Shown: positions 45,862 to 55,432 of the stretch, one piece after another | Layout: every line of letters begins with the position of its first letter | How positions within the stretch are numbered: the first letter of the stretch is position 1 | From: Neisseriales bacterium | Lineage (GTDB): Bacteria; Pseudomonadota; Gammaproteobacteria; Burkholderiales; UBA11063 | Assembly (NCBI GenBank): GCA_008017155.1 | Contig: SSGX01000015.1 | Location: 56,269 to 120,268, forward strand | Direction: 5' to 3' | DNA length: 64,000 nucleotides | The notes under the pieces: generated by a model | Databases searched by the model: none | The model's input: only the letters and a program-made list of their open reading frames with translations | What the model was told of the DNA's origin: nothing | Program-made: the position numbers and the translations under genes

Positions 45862-46056
45862 ATGAAAAACAGTCAAAATAAAGAAAATAAAATTTACCCA
45901 GTTATTCTTAATTGTATTCCAGATGGTGAAACAATGTTGGCTAATACAGAGTCGGCAATAAAAGAAATATTTATTAAAACTTGGAATGCTTACGTTAACT
46001 TCAGCAAATTAGTGGCAGGCATTTACGCGCTAAACTATCTAGATCAAACAAAATAA
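45862..46056 (+). CDS. Small protein of unknown function (64 residues)
   Basis: A near-ideal AAGGAG lies before two adjacent ATG codons; the second (45862) has the better spacing. The product has a polar, Lys/Asn-rich start (MKNSQNKENKIYPVILNCIP) and an amphipathic helical second half (IKEIFIKTWNAYVNFSKLVA, then GIYALNYLDQTK). No signal peptide, no membrane segment, no known family. It is isolated between intergenic stretches of 375 and 395 bases. The ribosome binding site and promoter argue that it is real. Confidence 0.6.
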   Translation: MKNSQNKENKIYPVILNCIPDGETMLANTESAIKEIFIKTWNAYVNFSKLVAGIYALNYLDQTK

Positions 46057-46451
46057 AATATTGGTTATAGATATTCGCCAAGACATGTTTGCACTACGAA
46101 TGGGCTAAGGATCATTGAATACAGCTTTTGTAAAATGATAAAAAAGTCCAGTTCACAATAACAATTTAAGGGTTTGTATCCAGCAAATCAGCAATAGCTA
46201 CATGCAGGATAAAGCCCATTCATGAGTTGGCAATAGCAAAACAGTACTTATCAATTAACTTTGATTAGACTTAGATTGCCTGAAGAAACTAAACTGCTAG
46301 TTGTGTTATATCTCGCTGGTAAATATATTAAACATCATTCCAGAGTTTTTGCTATACTTATAAAATAAACTTTTATTGTTATCTGCTAATCACAACTCAA
46401 ATAATTTTAGCTAACGCAGAATCAAGCAATAAAAGTGTTAATTAAGCACAA
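46057..46451. other. Intergenic region without recognised gene
   Basis: 395 bases. The plus strand has a stop-riddled frame with short protein-like stretches, for instance LRLPEETKLLVVLYLAGKY, which could be decayed coding DNA, but I cannot assign it. Near the right end are a 5-bp hairpin AAGCA/TGCTT after the GT4 stop and a 10-bp inverted repeat ACTTTTATTG/CAATAAAAGT with a spacer of about 50 bases. Confidence 0.35.
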
Positions 46452-47588
46452 CTATGCTTGATTCATGAATTTTTGATAACAATCGGTTACGAATTTAATA
46501 AAACGAGATCTAAACATTAATTCAGAAAATTTCTCTGCATTTTCTCGACATGTTTTAGGTTGAATACTTGATGATCTTTCAAATCTGATAATAGTATCAA
46601 CAATTGAATCTACGGATTGTTCAGTAAAAAACGCTCCAGTTTGTAAGTTTTCCGGAGTATCAACAACAGTTTCGACAGTACCCCCCCGTTTATATGCAAT
46701 TACAGGAGTACCGCATGCCTGCGCTTCTACGGGAATAATACCAAAATCTTCTTCTGCTGCAAAAACAAAAGCTTTAGCTTTTTGCATAAGTAATACAAGT
46801 TCATCATCTTTAACAAAACCGAGATATTCAATATTTGGTGCACCTTTTATAATCTCTTTAATTTTTGTCTCATCTGGTCCGACCCCAACAATTTTTAGCT
46901 TGAGATCTGTCATTTTCCTAAATGAAGCAGCGATCAAAGATATTTTTTTATATGGTACTAATCTAGAAGCAGTTAAATAAAAATTTTCGCGAGGAAGTGT
47001 ACTCAAAGCAAATTTATCAATATTCACAGGAGGATGAATCACTTCAGATTCGCGACGGTAAACCTTTTTTATTCGACTAGCAATAAACTTTGAATTAGCA
47101 ATAAAGTAATCCACTCCATTTGCAGTCCGATAATCCCAAAGTCTGATTCGATGTAACAAGTAACGGCTTAATAAAGATTTTATGCCATGAGTCAGATTAG
47201 ACTCCTCCAGATACTGATGCTGCATATCCCAAGCATATCGAATAGGAGAATGACAATAACATATGTGCAGCTGATGCGGACCAGTTAAAACGCCTTTCGC
47301 AACTGCATGAGAGCTGCTTATAACCAGATCATATTTGCGTAAATCGAATTGCTCAATTGCAAATGGCATCAATGGCAAATAATGACGATGCTTATTTTTA
47401 GCAAAAGGCATCCGCTGTATAAAAGAGGTTCGTACTTTTTTGCCATACAAAAAGGATCTGGCATTTTCAGGCATAAAGTCAATCAAACTAAATAAATCAG
47501 CATCAGGGAAACAAATAAGCATTTGCTCCAGAACTTTCTCTGCACCGGCGTAAGTGTAAAGCCAATCATGTACAATAGCTACTTTCAT
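46452..47588 (-). CDS. Family 4 glycosyltransferase
   Basis: 378 residues, GT-B fold. MKVAIVHDWLYTYAGAEKVL holds the N-terminal AGAEKVL loop, CYCHSPIRYAWDMQHQYL follows the WbaZ-like mannosyl/galactosyl transferase pattern, and AKAFVFAAEEDFGIIPVEAQ carries the E(x7)E donor motif (about residues 280-300). It is the last gene of the polysaccharide locus and eight bases after the POT transporter gene. Donor is probably GDP-mannose or similar, by resemblance only. Confidence 0.87.
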   Translation of the reverse strand: MKVAIVHDWLYTYAGAEKVLEQMLICFPDADLFSLIDFMPENARSFLYGKKVRTSFIQRMPFAKNKHRHYLPLMPFAIEQFDLRKYDLVISSSHAVAKGVLTGPHQLHICYCHSPIRYAWDMQHQYLEESNLTHGIKSLLSRYLLHRIRLWDYRTANGVDYFIANSKFIASRIKKVYRRESEVIHPPVNIDKFALSTLPRENFYLTASRLVPYKKISLIAASFRKMTDLKLKIVGVGPDETKIKEIIKGAPNIEYLGFVKDDELVLLMQKAKAFVFAAEEDFGIIPVEAQACGTPVIAYKRGGTVETVVDTPENLQTGAFFTEQSVDSIVDTIIRFERSSSIQPKTCRENAEKFSELMFRSRFIKFVTDCYQKFMNQA

Positions 47589-47596
47589 ACGTATAG

Positions 47597-49081
47597 CTAA
47601 TTATTCCCAATCATTCTAGTTAGCTTACCTCCGATAAGCCAAGCAATAACCGCACAAGCCAAGCCAAATGCGGCTATAGAACCAAATAAATGTTGGTATT
47701 TTTCAAAACTAGCGATCTGTTCACTAGCAGAATAAACAACATCTATTTTACCTTTCCCTGCATTATTAGCAACTAGTGATGCAACATATGAACCTAGCTT
47801 TATACCTAAAGCACTAGTGATAAACCAAGTCCCCATGGCAAAACCACGCATCCGATCTGGAACAAGCTGCGCCATTAACGATACGCCTAACGCACTGATT
47901 AGCAACTCAGAAGAAGCAAAAAAGACTGAAATTGAAAGTATTTCCCAAGCAAAACTAATTTTGTCACTTGGATTAGTGAATAAACAGACTAAAAATAATA
48001 GTCCGTACGCAGAAGCACTTAAAAAAAGCCCAATTGCAAATTTTTGCGGCAAAGCCAAATCACGCTTACCCAATCTGCGATACATAGCAGCAAAAATTGG
48101 TGACAAAAGAATAATCCCACTTGTCCCCAAAAATCCTGGTACTGTTTGCGGATTTATATCCCAACCCAAAAAATTAAGATTCACATGATGCTTATTAAAC
48201 AGCATAAATGAAGTATTTTTTTGCTGGTAGATAACAAAAAACACGACTGCATAGAATAGTAAGACTACAGCAACAATCATTTTTTGTTTTTGTGAGCGAC
48301 TTTCTTCTTTTATAATTTGCCAAATAAATAGCGTAAAAATGATTACTGAAGCAATTGTTAATAACCAATTAATAAGACCATCATTTTCAAGCATAACCGT
48401 TACAAATACTATCCCCAGAATTACAGACAATGTAAAAGGCGCTATTTTTTTTACATTTAAAGGAATAAGCCCGATACGATTATCCACTTCACGAATAACA
48501 TAATAATGTTTGATGTTATAGATAATCCCTAACAGAAGCCCAATAGAGCAAACCAATAATGCTACTGTATAACCAACATTCTTGGCTAATAAAGGGATAA
48601 GAATTGAGGCACAAAATGACCCCATATTGATAGACATATAAAAGTAGGTATAGGTTGAATCAAGCTTACTTTTATCTGAACCATAAATCGCAGCAATAAG
48701 ATTGGTTGGCGCGGGTTTAAATAAGCATGAGCCAATGATAATGAAGGCAAGTGCTGGATATACCAGATGAGGGCTTAAACTACTTCCAATCGCTAAAGAC
48801 GCATAGCCTAAACATAGTAGCGCTGCTCCAACAAACATGGTCCTTTTGATACCAAGCACATTGTCTGCCACATAGCCACCAACTGCATTAAATACATAGG
48901 TGAGCGCCGCAAATCCACCCATAAGTGTTGTTGCCTGAGACTCCGAAAACCCAAGTTTTGAGATATAAAAATAGATCGAGATATAATTAAAGCCGTAATA
49001 GCCAAACCGCTCAAAAAACTCTAGAAAACACAGGATAAAAAAAGGCTGTTTAAGAAAACTTCCTGACTGACTATTAGACAT
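47597..49081 (-). CDS. POT-family proton-coupled peptide transporter
   Basis: 494 residues with 12-14 hydrophobic segments. CFLEFFERFGYYGFNYISIY is the family ExxERFxYYG signature in helix 1; ADNVLGIKRTMFVGAALLCL and YFYMSINMGSFCASILIPLL match the PTR2 motifs. It imports di- or tripeptides. Its presence between two polysaccharide genes is unusual; on the same strand, an eight-base gap from the GT4 gene suggests co-transcription. Confidence 0.92.
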   Translation of the reverse strand: MSNSQSGSFLKQPFFILCFLEFFERFGYYGFNYISIYFYISKLGFSESQATTLMGGFAALTYVFNAVGGYVADNVLGIKRTMFVGAALLCLGYASLAIGSSLSPHLVYPALAFIIIGSCLFKPAPTNLIAAIYGSDKSKLDSTYTYFYMSINMGSFCASILIPLLAKNVGYTVALLVCSIGLLLGIIYNIKHYYVIREVDNRIGLIPLNVKKIAPFTLSVILGIVFVTVMLENDGLINWLLTIASVIIFTLFIWQIIKEESRSQKQKMIVAVVLLFYAVVFFVIYQQKNTSFMLFNKHHVNLNFLGWDINPQTVPGFLGTSGIILLSPIFAAMYRRLGKRDLALPQKFAIGLFLSASAYGLLFLVCLFTNPSDKISFAWEILSISVFFASSELLISALGVSLMAQLVPDRMRGFAMGTWFITSALGIKLGSYVASLVANNAGKGKIDVVYSASEQIASFEKYQHLFGSIAAFGLACAVIAWLIGGKLTRMIGNN

Positions 49082-49166
49082 TTACCCCACCCCATGATTA
49101 GTTTTAATCAAACTAAATTATAGCATAGCTTTATCAATGGTCAAGAGAATAAAAGCAGGATTTAGC

Positions 49167-50579
49167 TTAGTAAGCTCCAGTTCTTTTTAAGACTACGCCA
49201 AAAGTTTTTATTATTATAACAATGTCATACCATAAAGACCAGTTTTTCACATACCACTCGTCTAGTCTAACCCGATTTTTATAATCAACATCATTTCTTC
49301 CACTTACTTGCCATAATCCAGTTATACCAGGTAATACCAATTGATAATAATAGTAACCATCCTCATAACGCTCTATCTCCCGATCAATTATTGGTCGCGG
49401 ACCAACAAGGCTCATTTCTCCACGTAAAACATTAAATAGCTGAGGCAACTCATCAAGACTAGTTTTACGTAAAAATTTACCAATTGCTGTAACTCGTGGG
49501 TCGTTCTTCAGCTTAAAGTCTTTTTCCCATTCCAATCTTGCATCAGGGCTATTTTCGAGTAATTTAGCTAATAATTCACTACTATTAGGATACATGGTTT
49601 GAAACTTAATACAGTAAAATGGTTTACCATGTTTACCAACTCTTTTGTGGAAGAAAAAAACCTTGTCTTTAGTTGTAAGTTTTATAATAAAAGCGATTAT
49701 AAGAAATGCAGGGCTTAAAATTATCAACCCAACTACAACTAGTATAAGGTCAAATACTCTTTTTAGAAAAGCATTAAAAGGACGAGCTAGATTATTGTTT
49801 AAGCGTAAAATCAAATGATCATTACCAAAGAAATGATCGATATGTGCGCCATATAAAGCTAGCCCAGTAATTTCAGGTAACACAGATAAATACATACAAT
49901 TATGTTGTAAATAATTTATCATCTTCATTTGATTATTTAATTCTTGATAACTTAATGCAACAATAATTTCACATTCGCTATCTGCTTTAACAAGTTCAAG
50001 TAATTCATCAATATGGACAACCCCAGCAGGAAGATCTAAATCTACGACTGAAGAATTTGTTGTAACAAATTTCTTAATACGATAACCCATAAGAGTATTT
50101 AGTGCAAATAATTCATACGCCTCTTTTGCTGTAGTACCAGTACCAATGATATATAAATTTCTTTGCCAAATATTAAAGTTTGACATTAACAGCTTGGCAC
50201 ATATTCTAATTAATGGTAATACTATTGCAAAAGAAACCCAAAAACCTACAATGAGAACTTTTAATGAAGATTTACCCATTACAAAAGAAAGTCCTAGATT
50301 AATAACAATTAGAAGCCCAATAATTCGATAGGTTTGAAGCAACTCTTCCCAAAAAGGTCTCCGTTTGGTGTATTGCTCCGCATACCAGAAAATAGCTATT
50401 ATTAATACACCTAAGAGCTTAGAAACCCCGAAATGAAAAAAATTTGACCAAGGACTATTAAATAAATCTAAATGATAACGCTGAGTAAGCCAGATTGCTA
50501 AAAGAAATGCTACTGTTAGGCTGATAATATCTGCCCCAATCAAGCCAACTTTCTGTATTGTATTTTTTTTTAACTGCAT
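49167..50579 (-). CDS. Undecaprenyl-phosphate sugar phosphotransferase (WbaP type)
   Basis: Starts repeat-unit synthesis by moving sugar-1-phosphate (galactose in WbaP) to undecaprenyl phosphate. 470 residues: N-terminal membrane segments (about 10-135), a middle Rossmann-like domain, and the catalytic PHPT domain from about 265 ([60 protein letters not shown] then PRPI). The C-terminal [13 protein letters not shown] is typical. Length and layout fit the five-helix WbaP group. It is the initiating enzyme of this locus. Confidence 0.92.
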   Translation of the reverse strand: MQLKKNTIQKVGLIGADIISLTVAFLLAIWLTQRYHLDLFNSPWSNFFHFGVSKLLGVLIIAIFWYAEQYTKRRPFWEELLQTYRIIGLLIVINLGLSFVMGKSSLKVLIVGFWVSFAIVLPLIRICAKLLMSNFNIWQRNLYIIGTGTTAKEAYELFALNTLMGYRIKKFVTTNSSVVDLDLPAGVVHIDELLELVKADSECEIIVALSYQELNNQMKMINYLQHNCMYLSVLPEITGLALYGAHIDHFFGNDHLILRLNNNLARPFNAFLKRVFDLILVVVGLIILSPAFLIIAFIIKLTTKDKVFFFHKRVGKHGKPFYCIKFQTMYPNSSELLAKLLENSPDARLEWEKDFKLKNDPRVTAIGKFLRKTSLDELPQLFNVLRGEMSLVGPRPIIDREIERYEDGYYYYQLVLPGITGLWQVSGRNDVDYKNRVRLDEWYVKNWSLWYDIVIIIKTFGVVLKRTGAY

Positions 50580-50584
50580 AAAAT

Positions 50585-51289
50585 TTAACTATTTTTCTTA
50601 AAGCTTTTATATACATTTGGGATAATTATTAATAATGCCAACAATACCAGCGGAATCCATAGTTCAGGATTAGTTAAAACATCTAAAGAGACTTTTGCGT
50701 TTGCTGCCAATTGACTACGTACTCCATTACCAATCATGACATAAATTACTGAAGTTGGAATAATGCCAATAAATGTAGTAATAATAAAAGTAATTAAGGG
50801 AATATCCAGAATTGCAGCAAGTATATTTAGTAGCCAAAAGGGAATTATTGGAATAAATCGTAAACCGATAAGGTTATAAGCGGTTCTTTTGCGTCCGCCA
50901 TCGCGCAAAACAATATGCCGAAGATGAGAAAATTTTTGATGAAGAACATCTTTAAATAAAGTCCGAACTAGTATAAAATTTAATACCGCGCCACTAAGAT
51001 AGCTAACAAGAACAATTGGTGTACCTAAAATCGCCCCATAAATAAAACCAGCCAAGAGATCAAATAATATTGTGCCAGGAATACAGCAAGCAATCAATAT
51101 GATGTAACTAATAACATAAATAATGGTAAACCCCATTACATGCTTTTGTTCAAACTCTAATATTTGCTGATGGTAATGATTAAATCCATCCAGACTTAAA
51201 TATGACCATAAACCATAGTGATTAAAGAGCATATAAATAACTAATGCACTTATTCCAATGCCCAGAAGCCTATACCATAGTTTATTCAT
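50585..51289 (-). CDS. TVP38/TMEM64 (DedA superfamily) membrane protein
   Basis: 234 residues with about six hydrophobic segments. ACCIPGTILFDLLAGFIYGA, GAILGTPIVLVSYLSGAVLN and GLRFIPIIPFWLLNILAAIL are the conserved VTT-domain elements (PG, the G-rich turn and the R-F-x-P motif). DedA-superfamily members include undecaprenyl-phosphate translocases. It is five bases from WbaP, which uses that lipid; the functional link is inference. Confidence 0.85.
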   Translation of the reverse strand: MNKLWYRLLGIGISALVIYMLFNHYGLWSYLSLDGFNHYHQQILEFEQKHVMGFTIIYVISYIILIACCIPGTILFDLLAGFIYGAILGTPIVLVSYLSGAVLNFILVRTLFKDVLHQKFSHLRHIVLRDGGRKRTAYNLIGLRFIPIIPFWLLNILAAILDIPLITFIITTFIGIIPTSVIYVMIGNGVRSQLAANAKVSLDVLTNPELWIPLVLLALLIIIPNVYKSFKKNS

Positions 51290-51372
51290 TATTTAACACT
51301 AAAAAATAATTTATCCATTATTATAAGAGTATCTGAATTTAGAAATAAATTTATTTGCTAAAATTGCCATTA

Positions 51373-52389
51373 TTACACATAATTTGATATTCTAATATTA
51401 CGAAAGAATTTCTTACTTATATCAATTACACCTTTTAATTGATAGGCTGAATCAAAACTCTCCTGATCGTGCCAGATAGACGTTTTTTTAATATAATCCG
51501 GTGGTAATATATGTCGCGGATCAGATGGTCCAAAAAACGCCATCATCCGTTCATCAAGTCCCATCGCAACACCAAGATGCATTGCTCCACAATCAGTTGT
51601 ATAAAATATTCTAGCTTTACTAATCAAATAGGCACTTTGCGCTAAAGATAACTCTCCTGCCCAGTTATAACAATTAGAGCTATCAAGCAACTGGCTAGTA
51701 TAATAATCATAATTTACCCGATCCACTTTACCACCAATTAGAATAATTTTTTTCCTTTGCTGAATAATGAGCTCAAGTAATTCAATAACTTTATCTTCTG
51801 GTAACATCCGGATGCCTGTCTTCTCATAGGCGTTATTTCCACCACTATTTACGAGAACAACAAAATCTTCAAGATTATTTTCATGAATCTTTTCATTGAT
51901 ATATTTTTGGTCACTATCTTTAATTGGTAAATCAATCTGGATATCGGTATAATCGGGACTAGCAAGTTTACTTTGCTTTAATAAATCAAGATAATAGTAG
52001 CAATGATAACGCGTTACATCGTTATATAATACCGCATGATGTAAGGTAAATTTTTGCCAACATTCACGGTAATAACCAACTGATTTTGCGCCAACTAAAT
52101 GAGCCATTAGATTAAAATACCAATGTTTATCAAGAAGAAAGACATAATCATATTGCTTACGAAGCTTGATTAGTTGTACGGCAAATCTAAATACACCTTT
52201 AATTGAAAAATCAGTATCGGGTAATTTAATCAACTTATCAAGATAAGGGTTATCCCTACAAGCAATTGCAGCGTTACTGCCAACCAAAAGATCAATACTG
52301 GCATTACACTTTAATTTAAGTTGACGAATTAAGGGAGTTGCCATTAATAAATCACCAATTGCACCACGCTTAATTAGTAGGATTTTCAT
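51373..52389 (-). CDS. Family 9 glycosyltransferase
   Basis: 338 residues. MKILLIKRGAIGDLLMATPL is the GT9 N-terminal signature, and FYTTDCGAMHLGVAMGLDER the C-terminal donor-binding region followed by MAFFGPSDPRHI. It overlaps the upstream GT4 gene by four bases. In an O-antigen locus GT9 enzymes may add heptose or other sugars; the donor is not certain. Confidence 0.86.
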   Translation of the reverse strand: MKILLIKRGAIGDLLMATPLIRQLKLKCNASIDLLVGSNAAIACRDNPYLDKLIKLPDTDFSIKGVFRFAVQLIKLRKQYDYVFLLDKHWYFNLMAHLVGAKSVGYYRECWQKFTLHHAVLYNDVTRYHCYYYLDLLKQSKLASPDYTDIQIDLPIKDSDQKYINEKIHENNLEDFVVLVNSGGNNAYEKTGIRMLPEDKVIELLELIIQQRKKIILIGGKVDRVNYDYYTSQLLDSSNCYNWAGELSLAQSAYLISKARIFYTTDCGAMHLGVAMGLDERMMAFFGPSDPRHILPPDYIKKTSIWHDQESFDSAYQLKGVIDISKKFFRNIRISNYV

Positions 52390-53456
52390 AATATATGATC
52401 CTCAATAAGTTCTTTAAGCTGCTCTGCGTAAATACGCCATGAGTATAGAGGCAAGATTTTTCGTCCATTTATAATTAATGACGCCCTAAGTTCTGGATTC
52501 TCTAATATATACTCTATTTTAGTAACAATATCATCTAAATTATGCGGATCAAAATAAATTGCAGCTTCTTTAATAATCTCCCGAAAGACTGGAATATCAG
52601 AAATAATTAAAGGACTATTAGAGGTAACTGCCTCAAGTAAAGGAATTCCAAAGCCTTCATACAGTGAAGGAACTAAAGTTGCATATGCATTCTGATATAA
52701 TGTATGTAATTGAGCATCGGAAACAACTCCTAACTGAATAAGATTATTAGGCATAGATTTTTTTTCTATTTCAACACTACCTACGCATACAAAAGTATAA
52801 TTAACTTTAGCTATTGCTTCTAGGTAACCTCGAATATTCTTATAATTTGAATTTCTTTGTGAGAAAACTGAGAAAATGTAACAACCTCTTTCTAGTCCTA
52901 TTGCTTGCAAATATTCAGCTGATTCAATTTCTCCAACAAAATTGTCTGCACTATTACCAAATATGATAATTGGATTTTTTGGTTGCCCTATTACATTAAG
53001 AATTTCTTTAGCACTAAAATTAGAAACCGTACCAATATATTTAGATCTCATTACTAGCTGTTTATGTATAAATTGTGTAATTAGCCTGAATTTCCAGCTA
53101 TATGACTCTGGATATCTAAAAACTAGAGCATCATGGATCACACATAACTGATTTTTTTTAAAAATTGGCGCAAAATTAGCAAAATTAATTAAAAAATTGC
53201 GTCCAACATATAATGGAAGAATAACTTGTTCCCAAAAATATTTACTCTTACTAAATATTAACTGCTTAACCTTTACACTCTTAAACCTTGGTAGTGATTG
53301 TTCATTTAGCCGAGGTAACAATAATATTAATTCAATCCCCCGAGAATCAGAACTGATAAGCTCATCTAGAGCAGATAGCATCTCTGAGGCAAAACGATTC
53401 ACCCCTCCCCTTGTTTTTTCCTTATAAAAATATCCATTCATATAGATTCTCTGCAT
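52386..53456 (-). CDS. Family 4 glycosyltransferase
   Basis: 356 residues, GT-B. N-terminal YKEKTRGGVNRFASEMLSAL, QLCVIHDALVFRYPESYSWK, and YATLVPSLYEGFGIPLLEAV (E(x7)E donor motif about 265-285) match mannosyl- and rhamnosyl-type GT4 enzymes. It starts ATG 53456, 90 bases after the tandem GT2 genes, and overlaps the GT9 gene by four bases. Donor is unknown. Confidence 0.87.
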   Translation of the reverse strand: MQRIYMNGYFYKEKTRGGVNRFASEMLSALDELISSDSRGIELILLLPRLNEQSLPRFKSVKVKQLIFSKSKYFWEQVILPLYVGRNFLINFANFAPIFKKNQLCVIHDALVFRYPESYSWKFRLITQFIHKQLVMRSKYIGTVSNFSAKEILNVIGQPKNPIIIFGNSADNFVGEIESAEYLQAIGLERGCYIFSVFSQRNSNYKNIRGYLEAIAKVNYTFVCVGSVEIEKKSMPNNLIQLGVVSDAQLHTLYQNAYATLVPSLYEGFGIPLLEAVTSNSPLIISDIPVFREIIKEAAIYFDPHNLDDIVTKIEYILENPELRASLIINGRKILPLYSWRIYAEQLKELIEDHIL

Positions 53457-53546
53457 ATTTACTACTCTTATCTCTACCTTATTTTTTGAATTACATACTT
53501 ACTTCCACTTTCAAACCAGAAGGGATTAACTCAACTAGATTAAATA

Positions 53547-54470
53547 TTACTTACTTATTCTATCATAAAAGAACTTAACACCTGCTTTACCAAACATGTT
53601 ATTAATAAATAGTCCCAATGCTTTTTTCAGTCCTAATAATTTAGCAACCCTAGACATAAAATAAATAGATGAAGATTGCTGATATATAAATTTACTGTAG
53701 TAATCAATATAAAATTGAATATCAGACTTATATTGGTTAAAAATAGGTAAATCTACAATTAATCTCATGTTATTAAGATTTTTTGAATAGTCTTTCATTG
53801 CTCGAGTATATGATTTTTCAGCAAATAATCCACAGGCATTATTGCCATGCAAGCGATATGACATAAGGGGTAAATTAATTGTTTTTATATCTCCCAATGA
53901 ACATGCGACCAGATTATAAAAAAAGTCATGATAGATAAACCCTGCTGGGATATCTCTTGCGGCAAAAGCAACTTCTTTTGTCATCATCAAACAGCAGCCA
54001 TGAACACCTTCACGCATCAAACGCACAAAAAAAGATTCAATAGGATAATAATCAATAAACTCCAGCAATGATTCACCAATTTTATTACCCTTATCATCAA
54101 TCAAACTGGCATCGTGATGAATTAATTTTGCGTTGCCGATATTGCTTACTAAAACTGCAACTTTATTTTTATACCAAATATCATCCTGATCCGATAAAAC
54201 AATTAAATCACCGTGACAGTTATTTACAGCTATTTCAAATGATTTTGTTGGTCCGAAGTTTGATGGGTTTTTTATTAATTTGATTAAAGGATTTGTAATT
54301 TGATATTCTTTAATTATTTCAACTGTGCCATCCATTGAGGCATCATCCACAATTACTATTTCATCAATAGAAATAGATTGCTGAAGAATACTATCTAACT
54401 GCATTTTCAAAAACAACTCACCATTATAGGTTGCCAGTGCAACCGAAATTGATTTACCCATAGTCGTCAT
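53547..54470 (-). CDS. Family 2 glycosyltransferase, second of a tandem pair
   Basis: 307 residues from ATG 54470, which overlaps the upstream stop as ATGA and follows GGGTGG. ISVALATYNGELFLKMQLDS, EIVIVDDASMDGTVEIIKEY and IVLSDQDDIWYKNKVAVLV (DxDD near residue 88) are GT2 hallmarks of the rhamnosyltransferase-type branch. It is clearly paralogous to the preceding gene (same NCHG and SDQDD blocks), so the pair arose by tandem duplication. Donor unknown. Confidence 0.86.
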   Translation of the reverse strand: MTTMGKSISVALATYNGELFLKMQLDSILQQSISIDEIVIVDDASMDGTVEIIKEYQITNPLIKLIKNPSNFGPTKSFEIAVNNCHGDLIVLSDQDDIWYKNKVAVLVSNIGNAKLIHHDASLIDDKGNKIGESLLEFIDYYPIESFFVRLMREGVHGCCLMMTKEVAFAARDIPAGFIYHDFFYNLVACSLGDIKTINLPLMSYRLHGNNACGLFAEKSYTRAMKDYSKNLNNMRLIVDLPIFNQYKSDIQFYIDYYSKFIYQQSSSIYFMSRVAKLLGLKKALGLFINNMFGKAGVKFFYDRISK

Positions 54471-55432
54471 TGAGCCACCCACTTTTTTATTTTTGCCTTC
54501 AATGGAGCTAAATTATAATTTAGCTGAGCAAAAAACTTGCTTAAACAAGCCATCCGAATAAACCAAAAGAACATTCGTAAAGAAAATTCTCGCTTGCAAA
54601 AACATAACAAACTTATAGGTGGATACTTTTTATGAGCCATGGCAAGAAAGAAATCACTCGCTAAATTAAAGTCATTTTGCGCCCCATTATGGCTATAAAG
54701 TTCCAAATTTTTGATAGTTTTAATATCATCAGCCATTTTTCCGGAGTTCTTAATAATAATACTATAGGGAATTGAGCGATAGGAGGCAGCCACATTTTTA
54801 TCATGCTGTCGATAAAACATCAACGGAATATTAAGTTTCTTTATTTTGCTTTTAAACGCTGCATATAATGCTAGGTATTGATCATGAAACATTATTTTAA
54901 ACTCAGGAAATGGTAATGTTTCTGTAAGAATCTCCCGATTGACCATCATTGTACAACCAGTTACATTATTACCAAATAAATAATCACGATATTTCGAAAA
55001 ATCACGAGCAGTTTCAAAAAAAGCCAAATTAGACTCCGAAATTTTATTTAATTTTTGATCTACAACGACCGCATCGGAATAGATTAACAAATTATCGCCA
55101 ATATTATTAACTAAAGTTTCAACTTTATTTTCAAACCAAACATCATCTTGATCTGAAAATAAAATATATTTACCATGACAATTGCTTATCGCCATTTCAA
55201 AAGTTTTTACTACCCCCATATTAAATTTATTTATGATCAAATGAATAAAGGGGTATTGCTGTTGATAATCTTTAATGATTTCAATTGTATCATCAGAAGA
55301 GCAGTCATCGACAATAATAATTTCATTAACACGAATGGATTGACTTAAAATACTATTTAGCTGTTCTCGTAAATATTTTGCTCCATTATAGGTTGCCATT
55401 ACAACACTAATTGTTTTATTTATATTTCCCAT
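54467..55432 (-). CDS. Family 2 glycosyltransferase, first of a tandem pair
   Basis: 321 residues. ISVVMATYNGAKYLREQLNS, EIIIVDDCSSDDTIEIIKDY and ILFSDQDDVWFENKVETLV match the following paralogue block by block. The start has GAGGGG upstream and overlaps the preceding gene by 17 bases. It is a probable O-unit glycosyltransferase (rhamnosyltransferase-like); specificity is unknown. Confidence 0.86.
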   Translation of the reverse strand: MGNINKTISVVMATYNGAKYLREQLNSILSQSIRVNEIIIVDDCSSDDTIEIIKDYQQQYPFIHLIINKFNMGVVKTFEMAISNCHGKYILFSDQDDVWFENKVETLVNNIGDNLLIYSDAVVVDQKLNKISESNLAFFETARDFSKYRDYLFGNNVTGCTMMVNREILTETLPFPEFKIMFHDQYLALYAAFKSKIKKLNIPLMFYRQHDKNVAASYRSIPYSIIIKNSGKMADDIKTIKNLELYSHNGAQNDFNLASDFFLAMAHKKYPPISLLCFCKREFSLRMFFWFIRMACLSKFFAQLNYNLAPLKAKIKKWVAQ

